64,000 nt of DNA from Streptomyces zhihengii. Its GTDB lineage: Bacteria > Actinomycetota > Actinomycetes > Streptomycetales > Streptomycetaceae. A program made the translations under genes and the position numbers. This document shows positions 1-7,563 of this stretch, one piece after another (position 1 is the first letter of the stretch; every line of letters starts with the position of its first letter). The notes under the pieces were generated by a model, which was given only the letters and a program-made list of their open reading frames with translations, made no database searches and was not told the origin of the DNA. Location of the stretch: NCBI RefSeq assembly GCF_016919245.1, contig NZ_JAFEJA010000001.1:3643501-3707500 (forward strand), in the 5' to 3' direction.

Positions 1-166
1 GATCTGGTTGCGCGGCGGGGGCTGCGAGTGGTCGGGTGGAGATATGCATCGCGGTGGCGGACTGGGCGAGGGGACCGACGACCTGGGTCCTGAGCCTGCC
101 CGACGGGGAAAACACCGGCGAGGCGAAGCACATGAGCCCGTGGGAGGCAGGAGCGGCCGGTTGGGG

Positions 167-598
167 GTGACCTACAAGTACTTCGGCGCGCCCGACGGCG
201 CGACGGCCGCCCGTGTGCCCATCTCGATGCGCCCCGAGGAACTCGGCGGCGACGAACTCGGCATGGGCGGCATGTTCACCAAGATCAAGCCGGAGACCAT
301 AGCCGCCATGGTGCTCACGGGCATCCAGGGCATGCCCCTGCACAGGGTGCCGCCGCTGGAACTCGTGGTCCTGCACCCGGACTACGCGGTGGTGAAACTG
401 CCGATGACGGCGGTCGATCCGCTGCGCGACATCGGCGAGGAATCGGTGGGCGCGGCCGCGTTCATCTGGTCGACGGTCCCGGACCGCGGCGGTCCCAGGG
501 ACGCCTTCAACGTCTACCAACTGCTGCACGAATGGCAAGATTTCAGCCATCGTCTGCACGAGGCGGGACATCAGCCGTACTGCCTGGTCTGGCCCTGA
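167..598 (+). CDS. Conserved hypothetical protein
   Basis: About 143 residues of unknown function; I do not recognise a named domain. The sequence looks like a genuine soluble globular protein: it is not low-complexity, and it carries a conserved-looking core (GGMFTKIKPETIAAMVLTGI) and an aromatic-rich C-terminus ending HQPYCLVWP. The GTG at 167 is chosen because a purine-rich GGGAGGCAGGAG stretch lies about 12 bases upstream and because the in-frame residues before it are compositionally unlike protein. No signal peptide or membrane segment is seen. It converges with the SARP gene, with a hairpin between them. Confidence 0.75.
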   Translation: MTYKYFGAPDGATAARVPISMRPEELGGDELGMGGMFTKIKPETIAAMVLTGIQGMPLHRVPPLELVVLHPDYAVVKLPMTAVDPLRDIGEESVGAAAFIWSTVPDRGGPRDAFNVYQLLHEWQDFSHRLHEAGHQPYCLVWP

Positions 599-615
599 CG
601 GGGCCGGCGGCACAC

Positions 616-642
616 GAGGGCGGGCCCCGCGGGCCCGCCCTC
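616..642. terminator. Hairpin terminator between convergent genes
   Basis: A perfect 12-bp inverted repeat (GAGGGCGGGCCC and its complement) encloses a 3-base loop. It lies 18 bases after the stop of the upstream plus-strand gene and 45 bases from the stop of the opposing SARP gene, so it could serve both. No T-tract follows, which is usual for streptomycete terminators. Confidence 0.65.
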
Positions 643-686
643 TCACGTTTCGTGCCCCTTCGGGCCGTTCACGCCCCTCACGCTCT

Positions 687-2786
687 TCATGCCCCCTCGC
701 CCGGATCCGCTCCCTCCGTTCCCTCCGCTCCGTCCGTTCCGTCCGCTCCGTCCGTTCCCTCCGCCAGGGCGGCGTCGGCGGCGCGCAGATGCCTGCCGAC
801 CGGGCCGAAGGAGATCAGCCCGCTCCCCGCGCCGGCCGACTCGCCCCGGGCCCCGGCGAGCTCGTCCCGGGCGCGGCGCAGCACGCGGCGCTCCCCCACG
901 GCCCCGGCCGCACGGGCGAGTACGCACCACAGGGCCTCCTGGAGCAGGTCGTGCGGCGGGCGAGGCGCGACGGCGAGCGCCCGGCGCGCCTCCACCGCCC
1001 GCCCCTCACCGGCCAGGACCAGCGGGGTGATCCACGGCTCGTAGGGGCCCGGATCGATCCCGTCGAAGGCGCCGGGGCCGGGCAGGCCGTCGCCGCGCAG
1101 CACGGGGACGAGGGCGACCAGGGCCGGGGCGCCGTGGGCGAGTCCGGGCATACCGCACTGCGCCGTCACGCCGAGGACCTCCCGGTACAAGGGCTCGGCC
1201 CGGCCCCAGCCGTCGGTCTCGCAGACGCGCATCGCCCGGTACCAGGCGGTGAACACCCCGGCCAGCGGGCGTTCATGACGGCGCGCCAGCCCGTCCACCG
1301 CGTCGGCCTCGGCGCCGGCTCCCGCCGTGTCGCCCAGGGCGGCGAGCGCCTGCATCCGCACCAGGCGGCCCAGCACCTCGTGGCCGGGCAGCCCGTGGGT
1401 GACGGACAGGGAGGCCAGTTCGGCGCCGACGTCCGCACGGCGCGGGGCCAGGCCGCACCGCTCGAAGGACTGCATGAACGCGCCGTTGAGGGCGAAGGCC
1501 AGCAGCGCGGGGTCGCCCAGCTCCCGGGCGAGCCGCACGGCCCGGTCCGCTGCCCGGCCGGCGCGCCGCCGCCAGGGCTCCTCGCCCGGGTCGTCGCCCG
1601 CCCGGGGCACCGGCCCCTCGGCCGCCGCGTCGCCCCGCGACTCCACCGCGACGACCGCCAGCAGCCGCGCCCGGACCGAGGCCGGGGCGCCGGGCCCCAG
1701 CCCGGCCGCCGTCCTGACGGCCGCGCCGACGAGGGCGCCCGCGCCCGCCGGGTCGTCCGCGCGCGTCCACACGGCGGGGACGTCGTAGGAGCCGATCACC
1801 CGCGCGGCCAGGTCGGCGTCGCCCGTGGCCTCGGCCGCGGCGACCACGTCCGCCCGCTGCTCCCTGGCCTCCTCCAGGCCGCCGGCCCCGGCCACGGCCA
1901 GATCGCGCAGCAGCCCCGCCGTGGCGTGCAGCCGCAGCCGGGCCCGGCCGGGCACCGAGCGCTCCCAGGCGGCCGCCGCCCGGCCCCACACCCCGTCGGC
2001 GAGCCCGGCCCCGGCCGCGTCACCGGAGCCGGGCGCGTCCGGGCCCCGCAGGATCCGTTCCTGGGTGCGCGCCAGCGCCGGGCCCGGGTCCATGCCGAGC
2101 TGCCCGGCGAGGGTGTCCCGGGCCCGGCGCAGCGTCTCCAGCGCGTCGCCGCGCCGCCCCGACCGGTCCAGGGCGGTGGCCAGCAGCACCCAGCCGTCCT
2201 CGCGCCAGGGATGGGCGGCCACATGGGCCTCCAGATCGGGCACCGCGTCACGGGCGGCGCCCGTCGCCACCAGCGCGTCGGCGCGGCGCTCGACCGCCTG
2301 GAGCCGCAGCGCCTCCAGCCGGGCCCGGTCCCCGGCGGCCCAGCGCGCCGCGGGGAAGTCGGCCAGCACCGGCCCGCGCCACAGGGCGAGCGCCTCGTCC
2401 CAGAGCGCCGCCGCCGTGTGCGGGGGCGCGTCGGCGGCGCGGGCGGCGGCGTCCTCGAAGCGCCAGGCGTCGACCGCGTCCCGCCCGGCGTGCAGCACGT
2501 ACCCGGGCCCCTGCGTCACCAGCAGCCGCGGGGCCCGGCGGGCCGGGCGGTCCGGCTCCAGGACCCTGCGCAGCGCCGCGACGAAGGTGCGCACCGCGCC
2601 GACCGAGCCGGCCGAGGGGTCGTCGTCCCAGAGGTCGGCGACCAGCCGGTCGACGGGGACCACCCGGTTCCTCGCCACCAGCAGCCGGCCGAGCACCTCC
2701 CGGTGGCGGGGCGCGCCGAGGGCGACCGGGGCGCCGTGCGCGTTCCAGGCGGCCACCGGCCCCAGCAGTCCGAACTGCACACCCAC
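687..2786 (-). CDS. SARP/AfsR-type regulator (BTAD domain)
   Basis: Likely DNA-binding activator of the Streptomyces antibiotic regulatory protein group, about 699 residues. The first ~100 residues fit an OmpR-like winged helix (start VQFGLLGP; later GPGYVLHA). A BTAD helical-repeat domain follows to about residue 250 (DALVATGAARDAVPDLEAHV, then GQLGMDPGPALARTQERIL). The remaining ~450 residues are Ala-rich helical, TPR-like. I see no NB-ARC P-loop between them, so this is a medium-sized SARP rather than a full AfsR. The C-terminus degenerates into Thr-Asp/Glu-Gly repeats encoded by a TCCG/TTCC-type microsatellite near 711-763. The GTG at 2786 has GGAAGG eight bases upstream; an ATG at 2837 is an alternative. 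Divergent from the hydrolase gene, its likely target. Confidence 0.85.
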   Translation of the reverse strand: MGVQFGLLGPVAAWNAHGAPVALGAPRHREVLGRLLVARNRVVPVDRLVADLWDDDPSAGSVGAVRTFVAALRRVLEPDRPARRAPRLLVTQGPGYVLHAGRDAVDAWRFEDAAARAADAPPHTAAALWDEALALWRGPVLADFPAARWAAGDRARLEALRLQAVERRADALVATGAARDAVPDLEAHVAAHPWREDGWVLLATALDRSGRRGDALETLRRARDTLAGQLGMDPGPALARTQERILRGPDAPGSGDAAGAGLADGVWGRAAAAWERSVPGRARLRLHATAGLLRDLAVAGAGGLEEAREQRADVVAAAEATGDADLAARVIGSYDVPAVWTRADDPAGAGALVGAAVRTAAGLGPGAPASVRARLLAVVAVESRGDAAAEGPVPRAGDDPGEEPWRRRAGRAADRAVRLARELGDPALLAFALNGAFMQSFERCGLAPRRADVGAELASLSVTHGLPGHEVLGRLVRMQALAALGDTAGAGAEADAVDGLARRHERPLAGVFTAWYRAMRVCETDGWGRAEPLYREVLGVTAQCGMPGLAHGAPALVALVPVLRGDGLPGPGAFDGIDPGPYEPWITPLVLAGEGRAVEARRALAVAPRPPHDLLQEALWCVLARAAGAVGERRVLRRARDELAGARGESAGAGSGLISFGPVGRHLRAADAALAEGTDGADGTDGAEGTEGADPGEGA

Positions 2787-2944
2787 CGCACGGCCCTTCC
2801 GCGTCCCGCCCCGCCACGGGCCCGCGCGGGCGCTCATCGATCGCTGATCCGGGGCCCGCAGCCTGGACGACGTCCCCGAGACCCCGGGCCGGACGACCGG
2901 CACCGGGAGACGTCTCCACCCTGCCACGAGCACCAGGAGCTGCT

Positions 2945-3826
2945 GTGACATCCCTGAGCATCCCCGGCTTCACCCGGCACCGCGTACGCGTCGACGACGG
3001 CGTGTCCCTCGACGTCGAGGCGGGCGGCACCGGCCGGCCCGTCGTGCTGCTGCACGGCTTCCCGCAGACCCGTCTGATGTGGCGGCACGTCGCCGCCGAC
3101 CTCGCCGTCGACCGCACCGTCATCTGCCCCGACCTGCGCGGCTACGGGGCGAGCGACAAGCCGGCCGAGACCGGTCCCGAGGTGTACTCCAAGCGGACCA
3201 TGGCGCGGGACGTCGTCCGGCTCGCCGCCGAGCTCGGACACGACCGCTTCGACCTGGTCGGCCACGACCGGGGCGCGCTGGTCGCCTTCCGCGCGGCCCT
3301 GGACCACCCGGAGGCGGTGGCCCGTGTCGCGATCCTGGACGTCCTGCCGACGCTGGACATGTGGGACGCGATGCACGGCGTCACGGCCGCGATCGGCTTC
3401 CACCTGTACCTGATGGCCCAGGAGCCCGGGCTGCCGGAGGCGATGATCGGGGCGAGCCCCGACGCCTTCTTCGGTCACTTCCTCGACGTCTGGGCCTCCG
3501 GCCCCGGCGCGATGCCCGACGCGGTGCGCCGCCACTACCTGGACGCCTGCGCCGCCGCCGTCCCCTCGATCGTGGCCGACTACCGCGCCTCCGCGGGCAT
3601 CGACATCGACCACGACACCGCCGACCGCGACGCGGGCAACCGCCTGACCGTGCCGGTCACCGTCCTCCAGCAGGACTGGGGCGCGGCCCTGGGCTACCAC
3701 GCCGAGGGCCTGTGGAGCGCCTGGGCACCCGACCTGCGCCACGGCACCGTCGGCTGCGGTCACTTCATGGCGGAGGAGGACCCGGCCCTGATCGCCACGG
3801 AGATCCGCGCCCTCGCGGAGCGCTGA
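2945..3826 (+). CDS. Alpha/beta-hydrolase, haloacetate dehalogenase-like
   Basis: Cytoplasmic alpha/beta-hydrolase of 293 residues. Visible motifs are the oxyanion HGFPQTRLMW, DLRGYGASDKP, the nucleophile elbow GHDRGA (an Asp nucleophile, as in epoxide hydrolases and fluoroacetate dehalogenases), DVLPT, and the catalytic His in GCGHFMAEE near the C-terminus. It resembles haloacetate dehalogenases most closely. However, the second substrate Arg after the nucleophile and the Trp of the halide-binding His-Trp pair seem to be Leu here (alignment from memory), so the true substrate is open. The GTG start follows GAGCTGCT. It is divergent from the SARP gene across 158 bp, so co-regulation is plausible. 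Confidence 0.85.
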   Translation: MTSLSIPGFTRHRVRVDDGVSLDVEAGGTGRPVVLLHGFPQTRLMWRHVAADLAVDRTVICPDLRGYGASDKPAETGPEVYSKRTMARDVVRLAAELGHDRFDLVGHDRGALVAFRAALDHPEAVARVAILDVLPTLDMWDAMHGVTAAIGFHLYLMAQEPGLPEAMIGASPDAFFGHFLDVWASGPGAMPDAVRRHYLDACAAAVPSIVADYRASAGIDIDHDTADRDAGNRLTVPVTVLQQDWGAALGYHAEGLWSAWAPDLRHGTVGCGHFMAEEDPALIATEIRALAER

Positions 3827-3843
3827 GGCGGGCTGCCCCGGGG

Positions 3844-3925
3844 GCTCCGGGTTCCCGGGGGGGCTCCCCGGGGCGGGGCTCCGGGTTCCCGGGGGGGCTC
3901 CCCGGGGCGGGGCTCCGGGTCCCGG
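3844..3925. repeat. 34-bp GC-rich tandem repeat
   Basis: The motif GCTCCGGGTTCCC starts at 3844 and 3878, and GCTCCGGGT starts again at 3912, giving an exact 34-bp period for about two and a half copies. It lies between the convergent hydrolase and TetR genes. Confidence 0.8.
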
Positions 3926-3954
3926 GACTTTCCGGGGGGCCCGGCTCCCGGGGC

Positions 3955-4013
3955 GGGGCGCCTCCGGAGCGCGGGGCCCGGTTCCCGGGACGGGGCGCCT
4001 CCGGAGCGCGGGG
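3955..4013. repeat. 37-bp direct repeat
   Basis: The 22-base block beginning GGGGCGCCTCCGGAGCGCGG occurs at 3955 and again at 3992. Each copy holds the palindrome CGCCTCCGGAGCG. This continues the repetitive stretch between two convergent genes; I see no gene here. Confidence 0.75.
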
Positions 4014-4048
4014 GGCTCCGGGGGCGCGCACCGGAGGGTGCGGGTTCG

Positions 4049-4684
4049 TCAGCGGGCGGGCGGGGGCGCGTACCGGGCCAGCATCATCAGCACGGCCTCG
4101 TCCACGACATGGTCCGTCGCGGACCGCTCCGGCGCCCACCGCGCCAGCAGCATCCGGGGCCAGAAGACGTAGTTGGAGATCATCCCGAGGAACTGCGTGG
4201 CGGCAAGGTCGGCGTCGTCCAGCACGACCGTGCCCGCCTCGCGCTCCGCCTCCAGATAGCGGCGCACCGACGCGAAGTACGGCATCTTCCCGCGGTTGAA
4301 CTGCGTCTGAGCGAGCTCCGGGAAGCGGTGCAGTTCGGCGATGACGATGCGGAAGAGGTCCGCCATGCCGGGCCGTGCGAGCAGAGCGGCGTAGCGGCGG
4401 CCGATCACGGTGAGTCCCGCCCGCGGGTCGCCCGCGGGCGGCTGGGCCGCTTCGTCCTCGTCGCCGGACCGCCAGGAGGCGGTCACGATCGCGTCGAACA
4501 GCACCGCCTTGGTCGGGAACTGCTTGAAGAGCGTCGCCTTCGACACCCCGGCCGCCTCGGCGATCCTGGCCAGGGACGTCCTGTCGTAGCCGGATTCGAG
4601 GAACAGCCGGGTGGCGGCCGCCAGGATCGCCGCCCGCTTCTCGCCGGCGACGCGCTGGTGGTAGGCCGAGGGCTCGGTGGTCAT
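4049..4684 (-). CDS. TetR-family repressor
   Basis: One-component repressor of 211 residues. The N-terminal helix-turn-helix (about residues 38-63, SLARIAEAAGVSKATLFKQF) is canonical for TetR_N, and the rest is an all-helical ligand and dimerisation domain. The ATG at 4684 starts MTTEPSAYHQ. It faces an SDR gene across 115 bp holding two near-identical 20-bp palindromes, which very probably are its operators. Autorepression and repression of the SDR gene follow by analogy with the family. The ligand is unknown but may be the SDR substrate. Confidence 0.9.
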   Translation of the reverse strand: MTTEPSAYHQRVAGEKRAAILAAATRLFLESGYDRTSLARIAEAAGVSKATLFKQFPTKAVLFDAIVTASWRSGDEDEAAQPPAGDPRAGLTVIGRRYAALLARPGMADLFRIVIAELHRFPELAQTQFNRGKMPYFASVRRYLEAEREAGTVVLDDADLAATQFLGMISNYVFWPRMLLARWAPERSATDHVVDEAVLMMLARYAPPPAR

Positions 4685-4702
4685 GGGGCCATTCTACGGC
4701 GA

Positions 4703-4722
4703 GGTGAGTCACTTGACTCACC
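4703..4722. promoter_or_regulatory. TetR operator 1
   Basis: GGTGAGTCACTTGACTCACC is a near-perfect palindrome (9 of 10 base pairs symmetric), 18 bases upstream of the TetR start codon. It matches the second site at 4752-4771. Assignment to the adjacent TetR protein is inferred from position. Confidence 0.75.
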
Positions 4723-4751
4723 ACCGGCCACCCTCGTAGCCTCCATGGCGA

Positions 4752-4771
4752 GGCGAGTCACTCGACTCACC
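4752..4771. promoter_or_regulatory. TetR operator 2
   Basis: GGCGAGTCACTCGACTCACC differs from operator 1 at two positions and has the same dyad. Its centre is 49 bp from that of operator 1, and it lies 28 bases upstream of the SDR start. Two operators, one near each divergent gene, suggest joint control. Confidence 0.75.
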
Positions 4772-4799
4772 ATTACGCTGCACGGGAGAGGCCCGCACC

Positions 4800-5582
4800 A
4801 TGGGACGCTTCGACAACCAGACCGTTCTCGTCACCGGCGGTACCGGCGGACAGGGCGCCAGCCATGTCCGCGCCTACCACGCCGAGGGCGCCCGGGTCGT
4901 GATCGCCGACATCGCCGAGGAGCGCGGCGCGGCCCTCGCCGCCGAGCTGGGCGACCGCGCCCTGTACGTCCGCCTCGACGTCACCGACGAGGCGTCCTGG
5001 CAGGCGGCGGTCGCCGCGACCGAGGAGCGCTTCGGCCCGGTGACCGTACTGGTCAACAACGCGGGCGTGCAGAATCCGCCGGCGCCCGTGGAGGCGACCG
5101 ATCAGCGCGTCTGGAACCGCATCCTCGACATCAACCTCACGGGGACGTTCCTCGGCATCAAGGCCGCGGCCCCCTCCCTGCGACGGGCCGGCGGCGGCGT
5201 GATCGTCAACATCGCCTCGACGTCGGGCATCGTCGGCACCGCCCATTACGCCCCGTACGTGACCAGCAAGTGGGGCGTGCGCGGCCTGACCAGGACCGCG
5301 GCGCTGGAGTTGGGGCGCGACGGCATCCGCGTCAACGCCATCCACCCGGGAGTGATCGCCACCCCCTTCATCACCGAGCCCGCCGCCGGGAGCGAGGCGC
5401 CCATCGCGGACTTCTACTCCCCCGAGCCGTTCGCGATCCCGCGGCTCGGTGAGCCCGCCGACATCACCCGGGCCCTGCTCTACCTCAGCTCGTCCGAGGC
5501 GTCCTTCGTGACCGGGGCGGAGTTCGTGGTCGACGGCGGCCTGCTGCTCGGCCCCGCGCTCCAGCAGGAGGCGGCCGCCTGA
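4800..5582 (+). CDS. SDR-family oxidoreductase
   Basis: Classical short-chain dehydrogenase/reductase of 260 residues. The Rossmann glycine motif is TGGTGGQG near residue 12, followed by the NNAG motif (VLVNNAGVQ) and the catalytic region with Ser (NIASTSG) and YVTSK (the Tyr-x-x-x-Lys pair). The C-terminus GAEFVVDGGLL is typical of 3-alpha/20-beta-hydroxysteroid dehydrogenase-like members, so a keto/hydroxy redox reaction on a lipophilic substrate with NAD(P)(H) is likely. The ATG at 4800 follows GGGAGAGG. Probably repressed by the divergent TetR. Confidence 0.92.
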   Translation: MGRFDNQTVLVTGGTGGQGASHVRAYHAEGARVVIADIAEERGAALAAELGDRALYVRLDVTDEASWQAAVAATEERFGPVTVLVNNAGVQNPPAPVEATDQRVWNRILDINLTGTFLGIKAAAPSLRRAGGGVIVNIASTSGIVGTAHYAPYVTSKWGVRGLTRTAALELGRDGIRVNAIHPGVIATPFITEPAAGSEAPIADFYSPEPFAIPRLGEPADITRALLYLSSSEASFVTGAEFVVDGGLLLGPALQQEAAA

Positions 5583-5664
5583 CCTGTCGCCGGGTACGCG
5601 GGCGCAGCGCCCGCACGCGCCCCGCGCGTCAGGCGGACGTCCGGCCCGTGCGCTGCGGCCGGGC

Positions 5665-6546
5665 TCAGACCACCGGCGGACGGCCCAGGCGGGCCATCAG
5701 CCACACGGTGCTCCAGCGCATCGGCCGCCGCTCCCCGCAGGGGGTGCGGACGCCCTCGGCGAAGCCGCCGAACCAGGCGCGCAGGCCCGAGCCCGACCGG
5801 GTGCGGGCCAGGGTCAGGGCGGTCCACGACCCGAGGTAGAGCGGCACCAGCAGCGCCGGGAGGTTCCGCTTGGCCAGCCAGACCCGGTTGCGGGCCGTCA
5901 TCCGGTAGTAGACGCCGTGCCGGGTGGGCGCGGTCCGCGGGTGCTGGAGCACCAGCTCGGGGGCGTAGAGGATCTTCCAGCCGTCGTCCAGCGCACGCCA
6001 GGCGAGGTCCGTCTCCTCGTGGGTGAAGAAGAAGTCGTCCGGCCAGCCGCCGACCCGCTCCAGCATCCGCATCGACAGCGCGTGCCCGCCGCCGAGGAAG
6101 GTGGTGACCTGGCCGCCCCGCATCGGGTCGGTCCTGCCGATCCGGGGGACGTGCCGGCGCTGGGTGAACCCGGTCTCGTCGGCGATGCGGAAGCTGACGA
6201 TGCCGAGCTCCGGGTCGGCGTCGTACATCGCCGAGACCCGGCTGAAGACGTCGGGCTCGATCAGCAGCCCGTCGTCGTCGAGGTCCACCAGGACGTCGAC
6301 GTCGCCGAACTCGCGCAACCGCTCCATGGCGACGTTGCGCCCGCCGGCCACCCCCAGGTTCTCCGGGAGTTCCACTCCCGTGACGCCCGGGGGCAGTTCG
6401 GAGAGCGCGGCACCGTTGGAGACGACGACGATCCGGGTGGCGGGCAGGTCCTGCGCGGCCACCGAGTCGAGCAGCGCCCCCAGTTCGGCCGGGCGGGTAC
6501 CCATCGTCAGTACGGCCACACCCACACGCGCTCGGGACACGTCCAC
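5665..6546 (-). CDS. Family 2 glycosyltransferase
   Basis: GT-A fold glycosyltransferase of 293 residues. The start GVAVLTMGTRPAELGALLDSV is the nucleotide-sugar domain, with LPENLGVAGGRNVAM and the metal-binding acidic cluster VDLDDDG near residue 90. Further on is FFFTHEETDLAWRA, the acceptor and base region typical of rhamnosyl-like GT2 enzymes. No clear membrane spans are seen apart from one hydrophobic stretch near the C-terminus (LPALLVPLYLGSWTALTLA). It is a single gene convergent with the SDR; the sugar and acceptor are unknown. Confidence 0.88.
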   Translation of the reverse strand: MDVSRARVGVAVLTMGTRPAELGALLDSVAAQDLPATRIVVVSNGAALSELPPGVTGVELPENLGVAGGRNVAMERLREFGDVDVLVDLDDDGLLIEPDVFSRVSAMYDADPELGIVSFRIADETGFTQRRHVPRIGRTDPMRGGQVTTFLGGGHALSMRMLERVGGWPDDFFFTHEETDLAWRALDDGWKILYAPELVLQHPRTAPTRHGVYYRMTARNRVWLAKRNLPALLVPLYLGSWTALTLARTRSGSGLRAWFGGFAEGVRTPCGERRPMRWSTVWLMARLGRPPVV

Positions 6547-6554
6547 ATCTCCAT

Positions 6555-6598
6555 CTGTCGCCGGTCGTGACCCGCGCTGTCGCCGGTCGTGACCCGCG
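6555..6598. repeat. 22-bp perfect tandem duplication
   Basis: Two adjacent identical 22-base copies (6555-6576 and 6577-6598) of a unit starting CTGTCGCCGGTCGTGACCCG lie directly upstream of the glycosyltransferase start codon. They could space or duplicate a promoter or regulator site; that role is inferred only from position. Confidence 0.8.
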
Positions 6599-6679
6599 AG
6601 CTTAACGGGATCCGTCCGGCGGATGTACGGAGGCGGTCGCGGGAGGGCGGGGTGAGACCGCTGTCACCCGGAGGCGGGG

Positions 6680-7371
6680 TCAGTCCGCGGTCCCGGGCTT
6701 GACGCCCCACACGTAGACACTGTCCTCGACGTCGAGCAGGTCCCAGAGCGTCGCGGCGTCGTCCACGGCGAGGTTCACACAGCCCGCGGAGCCGCCGCCG
6801 TCGTACAGGTCACCGGGTCTGCCGTGAATCGCCTGGCCGCCGTCGAAGAACTGCGCGTACGGCATCGGTGCGTCGTCGTAGAGGGTGGAGACGTGGTCGC
6901 GGCTGCGCCAGTAGATCTCGTGCATGCCGGGGCGGGTCTCCTGCGCGTCCCGTCCGGTGCGGATCGGCACGGGCCCGAAGTCGACCGTGTCCCCCGACTG
7001 CACCCAGAGCAGCTGACGGTCCATGTCGACGCAGGTCACACGATAGGTGCGGACCGGGCAGCGGCCCGCGGCGTTCGGGTCGGGCGACGCCTCCACGGCG
7101 ACCATCGTGCGGTAGGTGGCCAGGTCGGCGAAGCCGTCCCGGCGCGGCGTGCCGTGCTCGGTCTGGAAGGCGCGCACCGCCCGGCAGTCGGCCTCCGACT
7201 GCCGCCCGTCCACGGTCAGCCCGAGATGCCGCTCCATCTGGCGCTGGTAGGGGCCGGCGGCGGCGGTGCACGGGGTGTCAGCGGCCGGCGCCGCCGCGGC
7301 GGCGCCGGGGCGAACGCGCAGACGAGTACGGCGAGGGCCGCGGGGACTCCGGCGGAGCGGGCGGGGCGCAT
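6680..7371 (-). CDS. L,D-transpeptidase with apparent frameshift
   Basis: Secreted peptidoglycan cross-linking enzyme. The mature part has a peptidoglycan-binding segment (GPYQRQMERHLGLTVDGRQS then AFQTEHG) followed by a YkuD catalytic domain with IHGRPG and the Cys motif GGSAGCVNL. A good signal peptide (MRPARSAGVPAALAVLVCAFAP) starts at ATG 7371 but is in a different frame. The two join cleanly if one base is added in the C-run read from 7310-7307, which would give AFAPGAAAAAPAADTPC. This is either a sequencing error in a homopolymer or a real inactivating frameshift. Without repair, the catalytic domain has no secretion signal in its own frame. Confidence 0.75.
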
Positions 7372-7416
7372 GCGAGGACCTCCAGGGTGCGCGGACTGGT
7401 CCCGAGTGGAACAGCG

Positions 7417-7456
7417 CACCCGCCCGGCCGACCACTGCTGGTCGGCCGGGCGGGTG
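7417..7456 (-). terminator. Long hairpin terminator
   Basis: A perfect 17-bp inverted repeat (arms 7417-7433 and 7440-7456) has a 6-base loop, ACTGCT on the plus strand. It lies about 110 bases past the stop of the CnaB surface-protein gene and just upstream of the transpeptidase start, so it should insulate the two minus-strand genes. Confidence 0.75.
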
Positions 7457-7563
7457 ATCCGCGTCACCGCGGCGACCGCATCCTCGCCGCGGCGAGGATG
7501 CCGGACACGTCGGCGGCATCGGCCGCGTGGGAGGCGCCGGAGGCTTCGGAGGCTTCGAAAGCG

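Noticed and set aside
687..2951. Long overlapping open frames on both strands opposite the SARP gene
   Set aside because: They come from extreme GC content; their translations are Arg/Pro/Gly-rich with no domain pattern.
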